The notes under the pieces are model-generated. The model did no database searches, was not told where the DNA came from, and saw only the letters and a program-made list of their open reading frames with translations. Below, piece after piece: positions 57,212 to 64,000 of a DNA stretch of 64,000 nucleotides; the stretch's first letter is position 1; each line of letters begins with the position of its first letter. The stretch is from NCBI RefSeq assembly GCF_002127325.2, contig NC_035444.2, positions 81,891,870-81,955,869 on the forward strand, given 5' to 3'. The translations under genes and the position numbers were made by a program. This stretch comes from Helianthus annuus (lineage: Eukaryota; Streptophyta; Magnoliopsida; Asterales; Asteraceae).

Positions 57212-59089
57212 GGAGAGCCACACCCGGAAGAAGGAGTTCTATAAGGCCATATCTAACCAAGACTACTAGCTTCTTGGAAATTTTGCTAAATTAAAATAAC
57301 GTGTAGGCTAGAACTCCATGGTTTAATGCTTCTTGTGTTTTCTTATCTAGCTTAATATAAATTTAGGACTATGTAAGATCTCTCTATGGTCTCAATGGAA
57401 TAATGGTTTTAAGGTTTGAATGGTTCATAATAAATAAAACACACTCATGGTGGTAAAGGATGATAAGGGAAACGAGAAACATGGCCCCATGCACAAGAAC
57501 AAGGCCACCCGATAACAATTTCTCCATTACAGTAGGTTCAGCACGGGCCGTGCCCAGCCAACACGGCCCCGTGCTGAACACCCTGCAGAAAAATGCCCAG
57601 TTCAGGTAACTGGACACGGGCCGTGCTCACCGGACACGCCCTCGTGTCCAGGCTTCTGTTTCTTTTCTTTAATTATCGTTACTGGCGCCTGAACACGGGG
57701 CCGTGTCTAGACTGCCAGTAACATAAATTTTTGCTTTTAACACCATGTTACACATTCAATCAACCTAAAAATTTATTTTTGGGACACATTGAGGACAATG
57801 TGTAATTTAAGTGTGGGGGGATGCTAAAACCTTGAATTTTGCAAGTCCTAATAACAAGCCTTACACAAAACTCTATTGGAACCGCTAATCACCCCATTTT
57901 TTTTCAAAAAAAAAAAAAATTCATTTTTTTTTACTTGTCTAAAGTTTAAGTTGGGAATTCTAAGACCAATAAGGTTATATTTTTACAAATTTACAACCGA
58001 TAGCGTCGTGATAAAAAGAACCAACATAAGAAAACTATGAAACGACATGGCAAGCTTAGTTAAAATTCGATTATATATACTTGATCACATAGAAAAACCC
58101 ATTCCTACAAAAGTGAGTTTTGAGCCTTTATTGAGCATATAAATATACATCTTTACGCTAAATGCTCATTTTTCGTTTCTTGTGTGAATAGCCGCTTGGT
58201 TCTTACGACTCTAGAACTTGCCACGACAATTCATTCCCGGTCCTTACCAACTTAAACCCAAGTAAGTAAATGATGGAGGCATTAGGACTAACCCTTTTTC
58301 TTTCAAAACCGTTATTTTTATTTTTCTTTTCACCTACCCAAAAACTCCCCCTAGTTAACCCCTTTGAGCCTAAACCTTTTCATTTCTTAACCCAAAACCC
58401 TTTTTACCCACCAAAAACCTTTTTTTTTTTTTTTAATTTTTACCCTTTATTTTAGTAACAAGTTCGGTTTTCATGTGACCAAAAAAAAAATCCTCTTACA
58501 ATGAAGTTAGAAATAAACAAACAAAGCTCCTCAAAAGCTTGTTTGAAGAAATACTTCATTAAGAATAAAAAGTCACTAAAACAAAATGTTTTACGAAAAC
58601 CGACGCTTTTTACGATTTTCGCCCCTTTCTACTAATGACTAACCCAACCATCCACCTTTAGCCCAAGCCTTTACCCAAAAAGTCCTCTTGATATTTACAA
58701 AGGTAACAAGTTAAAAAAGAGGAGGATTGATTGCTTGGCAAGCCTATGGTAGGAATAAGTTCCATGCCGCTCTCGAGTGATTCACTAAAAATACACCTTC
58801 GGCCGAGTGTGAGTGATTTCTCCCGTGAGGTATGTGAACTCGTATATAAATGGAAATTTAAAAAGGCATGTTATGCCCAAATAAGTAATTTCTCTTATGA
58901 AACGTTCTAAATAAATCATAACAAATAGGATTGTAGATAAATAAAAATAAAACCCAATAAAGATCTTGGATTCCCGACACTCTATGACAAGCCAAAAACC
59001 TTCTCTTCTACCCATTCCATTTGGGAGTGTAAGCCACATATTAAAGAGTTTTGCTTGAGGACAAGCAAAAATTCAAGTGTGGGGATATT
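57212..59089 (+). other. Family E 3' internal noncoding region with two polypurine-like tracts
   Basis: Contains dyads at 57541-57580, 57614-57650 and 57694-57712. A first tract, 'ttgaggacaatgtgtaattt' plus 'aagtgtggggggatgc', lies at 57788-57823. The functional tract, 'ttgaggacaagcaaaaattc' plus 'aagtgtggggatatt', lies at 59054-59089, immediately before the LTR. No coding sequence between them is convincing. Confidence 0.65.
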
Positions 59090-60762
59090 TGATGTGTGTA
59101 AAATGCAACATATAAATTACATCAAATAAGGCATAAAACTAACCCTTTTCAAGTACTAATGTTGGAAAAAGAGTGTTTTTGTCTTCCTTTTGTATTTTCA
59201 GGATTAAATGAGCTCAAATTAACAAAAGAAGCAAAAAGACATCTAAATCTAACATAAATACAAGAAAAGGAACATAAGTGGATAGCCCGACCCCTCGACA
59301 ACATCCTCCCAAGCAAAACAGAGAAGGCAGAAGACTGAACACGCCCCGTGCTCAGCCAACACGGGGTCGTGCCCAAGAAGCAGCAGATAAGACAAACCTA
59401 TAGAAGCTTCTATTGCCCACCACGGGGCCGTGCCCAGTGAACACGGGGGCGTGACGAAAGTACTGCAGGCGCATTAATTGTAATTGCGAATTACAATTAA
59501 TGAGGAGAGAGATTGTCAGACGGGCACGGGGCCGTGCCCAGGCTTCTGTTCAGCCTATAAATAGGAGTGCTTGGCTTCATTGCAACTCATCCCTTGGCAC
59601 ACCACCTCTCTCACACTTCATCCACCACCCACCACCATCACAACACCATCATCCACCACCATCATCCATTGTCCATCATAGAGTGTGTGAGTCGTCTCGG
59701 GATCCAAGATTGATCGTAAGAGTTCTTGACAATCAAGGCCATGTTTGCCTAAGTCTCTTACATCACTTGGTGAAGACAAGTGTTTAGTATAATACTTTTT
59801 ATTTTTCATATTTTGCACTTTTTATTTGGTTTTGTATTAATGACTTTAATAACTAGTTGCTTATGTTGAAGGTGACTTTTCCTTATCGTTTGTCCGTGGT
59901 GTCTTGGCATTATTTTACTGTCTACATAAAATAAAATATTTTCACCATTCATATCTCCACGGCCTTTATGGAGGTATGTTAGCTACCTGGTCGGGGGTTA
60001 AGGGAACGGTTTGGTAAGGGTCTTGCCCTTGTTCAGCGTTTAGAGGTCCTGCAAGGGACCTGGGTCAAATTTAGTAGGATCTCCTTCAATACCCAAAGGT
60101 ATTGGATGGCGGGGATCCAAACTCTTTGACCCCCTCATAAGTTAACTACTATTAATACTATAACCCGGCTATTTAGGACTGTATCCCTGCTGACTCAGAC
60201 TACTTAGTCGAGGGTAACGTCACCTCCAAAAGAGGGGCCTACCATAATTTGCATTAATAACTTAATTCATTATCTTTCAATAATCCGACCCTTTAGGATT
60301 GTATCCTTGCTGACTCAAACTACTGGGTTGAGGGTAACGTCGCCTTCAAAAGAGGGGCCTACTACAATAACTAAGATAATCTCTTAAACAAGTGCAAAAG
60401 TGCGAAAATAATCAAAGGTTATACTAATACACGAGTCGGATCCAAGTGATTCATCTTGTCTATCTGTTTTTATTTTTATTTTTATTTTTAAGCATTTAGT
60501 TAGTTTTATTTTCTTAGTTTAAAAATCTTTTCTAACATTTTGATTTGGTTAGACGTTGAGGATAAACCGGTACTAAAAGCTCTTGTGTCCTTGGACGACC
60601 TCGGTATCTTACCAACACTATACTACGTCCACGATGGGTGCACTTGCCCATATGTGTGTTTAGTGTTAGTAAATATCGTGTTTTGTAAATTTAAAACTTG
60701 GCTAAAAGTGTAAAAAGGGCTTAAAATATACATAAAAAATATAGCACACTTCACGCACATCA
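59090..60762 (+). repeat. Family E 3' LTR
   Basis: Near-identical to the 5' LTR, ending CGCACATCA before the GACTT duplication. Visible differences are the loss of one 21-bp dyad unit near 59526, a small TTTTA expansion near 60485, and scattered substitutions. Confidence 0.93.
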
Positions 60763-62017
60763 GACTTCTTGGATGAAAATCCTCACAAGTTTTATATGTG
60801 AAATCTCACAGAGTGTGTAGGATTTTGGGGGAAATCAAAATCCCTAGAAACATTCTCTTATCCTCTCTCTCTCTTTCTAACCATTCTCTCTCTAAAAACC
60901 ATGCAACACCTCAGGCTATTCCCTCACTTCTCCGATCAAATCTCTGGCAACCTCATCCCACTCCGACCATTTCGAAGGCGGTTCACTCTGATTGCTTGAC
61001 GGAAGCTCACATCTCCTCAACTCGGAACTCCATTTCTTTTATTCAGCACACACACTATTACGACATGGAATCCAGGTTAGAATGCTATCATTTTAAGAGT
61101 TGTGCTTGATGATAATGATTCATGTGAACTCTGTTAGTTGTTTAAAAACAATAAGAATGATGATGTTTTCTGTTAGTGGTTTTGGGTAACGGTGATAATC
61201 ATAATCATAATCTCTGATAGTCGTTAAGAAAGATGATAGTGAATCTGTTGCTCGATGTTTGAATCCATTAATTGTTTTTAGTGATAAAGGTGATGATGAT
61301 CTTGGGGGAAATCAAACACAAAATGATCGAAAGAAAGTTGTAAGCTTTTAGGATATGTTCTTGGAATGTGCAGACTGAGGTATGACATAAACTTTCTTAA
61401 ATTGGGCCATATCTGCTTTCATTATGACAATTGCTACGCAATCTGCACCCAAATTGCACATTTCTTGAAAGTTCATTAATCATTAACCATGTGAACTGGA
61501 AGTAGTTTTCAAAAAAATGCAATTTCAAAATAATATGATCAGATTAACAGAACATCACAATTTCAAAGTACACATATTTCACTAGTAAGAATGAACAAAA
61601 CATGATAACAATTCAATTCTCCTCCAAACAGAGATTAAAACATACAATGCAAAAACATGAAAATCATACAACAAGATGACGGTGACGGCAGTAGTGGTGT
61701 TATATATGAAAGGGATATCCAGTTTTTTGGTGGTTGGAGGTGACAGTGGTGGTTGTGGTGGTGAACGGCGGTGGCAGTGGTGGCAGGGGGTAATATCACA
61801 GAGTGCACAAAAGACAGGGGGTAATATGAAAGGGCATTATAGTCATTTCAAGTTATAGTCAACAGATTAGTCAACAAATTTGAGGCCATGGGGTAAGGTT
61901 GCGACATAATAGTGAACAGTGGGGGGTAAAATTGCAATTATTTCGTTAAGGGGGGGGGTAAGGGTGCCAATCACCCCTAACCACAGGGGGTAAAATTGCA
62001 GTTTACTCTAATATTAA

Positions 62018-63050
62018 TTTTAAAGTTTGGGTGTATGTAGTGTATACAACTTTACTAGCACCATGTAATACAAATCTATCTATACTTTTTATAAAAGGAG
62101 AAATCCAAGTGACATAAGAAAAGCTGATGTGTCAGCTTGAGAGCATGTCCAACAAGGCTTTTCTTATCTCATTATTACATCATAAAGCCTAATATTAAAA
62201 GACTTTAAAATTCAAAGTTGGCCCATATTTTGATTCCAAAGGTCTGCCCATTCAAAATCTCATACGAACCACTGTCCATTCAAGCCATTGTAATCAAAAC
62301 CATTGCCCATTCAAAGGTCTGCCCATTCAAACGAATGTAATGAAACCACTGTAACCAAACCACTGATGATTAAAAATTCAAACTTTAAAACCTCTAACGA
62401 TTCAATATTATGGCTCCAAATTAAAAATTCAAAATTACAGTGGCTCCAAATATATAACATATCATCTTCTTCAATCAATTACTCTCTCTAATCAACATCT
62501 TCTCCAATTCAAATTCTGGCTCCACATTCAAAATTCAAAATTCAAACCATTCTATAAATAAGACATAATTATCTGGCTGCACATTCAAATCTCTCTCGCT
62601 GATATCTGCAAGCGTGTCTTTCTCTCTCTCTCAAATGCATCTTTCTCGACTCTCGTGATTTAGCCGCTATTCTCCGATTACACAATTTTGTTCGAATGTT
62701 TGATGATTCTGTTTACATGTTATCGTTCCGGTATCATTGTTCCAACATCGTCGTATCAATGATGTTGGCCATGACACATCAACCTTTCAATGTCGATGTT
62801 GCAATATAATTGTTGCAACATCATGAAAAGTTGCATATGTTACATTCTTTGATGGGAGAGTTGCAACTTCAGCCGACGATATGTATCTTCTATCGTGAAA
62901 AGGTCAGTTGTGCTACACCAGTTGAGAAGAGACCTTTGCATTTTAGGTTTGTTTCTTATTTTTTATTAACTGTTAAGATGCATGTTTATATTATTAAAAT
63001 GAACTACTACAGAGAAAAATATTGAATTTGAATGAAATATTTATAAAGTA
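62018..63050. other. Second copy of the 47431-48468 region
   Basis: Collinear with copy 1, including the TCTCTCGCTGATATCTGC segment, the short frame GELQLQPTICIFYREK (about 62855-62910) and the downstream AT-rich end. Small indels occur, such as an extra 'aaaattc' unit near 62535. No gene assigned. Confidence 0.6.
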
Positions 63051-63404
63051 TTACACGCTAGGATTAACACTTGCTAAGATTTCGTAGACTCTAGCCTTTC
63101 TCCATGTGATTTCATGCTCTCTTTTTAATTTCAGGTCAGTTAGCATGTTGCAGATTTTCTGATCCTGTTCTAGAAGTTGTGTAAGAAACTCTTCTGCATT
63201 CTTCTGGAAGTCTGATGGAGGAGAGTGGAGGACTTCATCGAGCAATGCTATGTTGTTCCAGGTTTTGTTGTTATTAGTGTTGTTAATTATGTCAACTTTC
63301 CTGTTTACTTCTTGGTTTGTTCTTTGTTCTTTGAGTGACCACATCGAGAATTGTGTTTTAAGATCGGTGGTGTCTGGCTAGTGGTAGAAACTGAACTTTT
63401 CCAT
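63051..63404 (-). pseudogene. Unknown charged protein, copy 2, different nonsense codon
   Basis: Duplicate of the frame at 48469-48822. Here the linker is open (Trp where copy 1 has TGA), so 97 codons read through from MWSLKEQRTNQE to ILASVNPSV. A TAG at 63378-63380 replaces the Trp of FYHW near the start. A shorter protein beginning at ATG 63344 would still be possible. Confidence 0.45.
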
Positions 63405-63839
63405 GTAGATTTTTTGTAGGTTTTCTGATTTGGAACTATTTTTGACAGAAAGTGATTTGTAGGACGAGTTGTTGATGTTTTGAATCAAAACGAATCATCG
63501 GTTTTTTATAGAGTTTAAAAAACGCGTTTACATGGAAAATGAATCGTTTAATTGTAATTTTCATAATCTGCTTTTGTTCTTTGAATTTCGATATTTTATC
63601 CCTTGGGTTTCTTGGTATTTAATTTTACGGATTTTCCATAAAAGTTGGGGTTTTGAAAAGGTTTTTGCATTAAAAGACTGTTTAATGAAGCAGATTATGT
63701 TTATATATATTAAATCTACACGTTTTGATAATTACAAAGTTCAGTATATAAACTCATAATCACTTCACCTGTTTTTTCATCACGTTTTCCTAAGAAGATA
63801 TCATACTTTCAGGAAAGTCGAGTTATATAGTTTATTCAT

Positions 63840-64000
63840 ATGGCCTCATTCACAGATGCAAAATCGGATGATTTCAAGCAGCGTTTTGTCAGGCAAATCG
63901 AGGAAGAGGTGTATGAAGACAGGGCTACTCTTCAAGAGTTGAAGAGATGTTTTGATGGATTGCAGGTTGGCCTGCTCACTAGAGAGCAGGTTTCCAGAGA
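63840..64000 (+). CDS. Unknown small protein, copy 2, cut by window edge
   Basis: Duplicate of the 49272 gene: MASFTDAKSDDFKQRFVRQI and onward, open to the last base. Upstream TATA-like sequence and start codon are preserved. Substitutions relative to copy 1 include Trp to Arg, His to Glu and Gly to Asp. Confidence 0.5.
   Translation, partial: MASFTDAKSDDFKQRFVRQIEEEVYEDRATLQELKRCFDGLQVGLLTREQVSR

Larger units (their letters stand above)
53500..60762 (+). mobile_element. Full-length family E LTR retrotransposon lacking pol
   Basis: Target duplication GACTT lies at 53495-53499 and 60763-60767. LTRs are 53500-55186 and 59090-60762. There is a tRNA-Asp primer site at 55193 and a polypurine tract before 59090. 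The internal 3.9 kb contains two ORFs of unknown type, and no reverse transcriptase, RNase H or integrase in any frame. It is therefore non-autonomous and probably mobilised by Athila/Tat enzymes, judging by primer site and polypurine tract. Nearly identical LTRs indicate recent insertion. Confidence 0.93.
52948..62017. mobile_element. MULE with 9-bp target duplication, host of a nested LTR element
   Basis: Target duplications TAATATTAA lie at 52948-52956 and 62009-62017. The element is 52957-62008. TIRs: GGGTAAACTGCAATTTTAC followed by 'cccctgtggttaggggtgat' at the left, mirrored by 'cacccctaaccacagggggt' then 'aaaattgcagtttactc' at the right. Related sequence continues for about 300 bp, including CACC-rich (53150-53300) and GGTGG-rich (61720-61800) mirror segments. 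The unoccupied site is at about 47444 in copy 1 ('aataatgttaattttaaag'). Removing the nested retrotransposon leaves about 1.8 kb with no transposase. An ORF at 60798-61109 is not recognised. Confidence 0.94.
51554..64000. repeat. Tandem segmental duplication, copy 2 (split by a MULE)
   Basis: 51554-52956 matches 46030-47433, and 62009-64000 matches 47433 to about 49440. Together they make one continuous second copy, interrupted only by the MULE. The unit continues past the right window edge. Confidence 0.93.

Noticed and set aside
60798..61109. 103-codon ORF inside the MULE as a captured gene
   Set aside because: No recognisable domain, Ser/Leu/Asn low complexity, no copy elsewhere in the window to support conservation; left unassigned.

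Overview
This is a window of plant nuclear DNA. Genes have GT-AG introns, a pentatricopeptide gene and a plant QUA2-type methyltransferase gene are present, and the rest is mostly nested LTR retrotransposons and TIR DNA transposons. The palindrome-rich LTR elements with CACGGGGCCGTG motifs, and the general repeat style, suggest an Asteraceae genome (the sunflower/chrysanthemum/lettuce group). That placement is inference from memory and was not searched.

Layout. 1-5016: 5' half of an Athila-type Ty3/gypsy element on the minus strand (gag-protease, tRNA-Asp type primer site, 1.4-kb LTR). It sits in an older LTR remnant (5017-6533), followed by a 47-bp minisatellite. 8636-14474: a large inverted repeat of about 5.8 kb with inner tandem repeats, a Mutator-like (MULE) end and a hairpin MITE. 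16094-16501: a fragment of a palindrome-rich LTR family, here called family E. 16502-21640: a chromovirus (Tekay-like) with a 2.76-kb LTR full of TCCGAGTTTA motifs and a decayed gag-protease. 21967-23783: a MULE with 9-bp target duplications whose core is a 15-bp satellite. 24410-30311: a decayed Ty1/copia element on the minus strand. 30312-33835: the 5' end of a second family E element, with a 1.5-kb MULE in its LTR. 33864-40640: a Tat-like Ty3/gypsy remnant, made of an integrase cut by a hAT MITE plus a long antisense extra ORF.

Host genes occupy 42.0-52.3 kb. An intronless PPR gene (plus strand) converges on an eight-exon PMT/QUA2-like methyltransferase gene (minus strand). The first 1.5 exons and the promoter of the methyltransferase gene, with about 4 kb of upstream DNA, form a tandem segmental duplication. 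Copy 1 is 46030-51553. Copy 2 starts at 51554 and runs off the window. The junction lies in an intron of a broken B3-domain gene. Copy 2 was split by a MULE (52957-62008) flanked by TAATATTAA, and copy 1 keeps the unoccupied site. That MULE was in turn invaded by a 7.26-kb, full-length, pol-less family E retrotransposon (53500-60762, TSD GACTT).

The most unusual items are this pol-less element with two unrecognised ORFs, paired GC-rich dyads and a second internal TATA unit; the MULE carrying a private satellite; and the duplicated unknown ORF in which each copy is broken by a different Trp-to-stop change.
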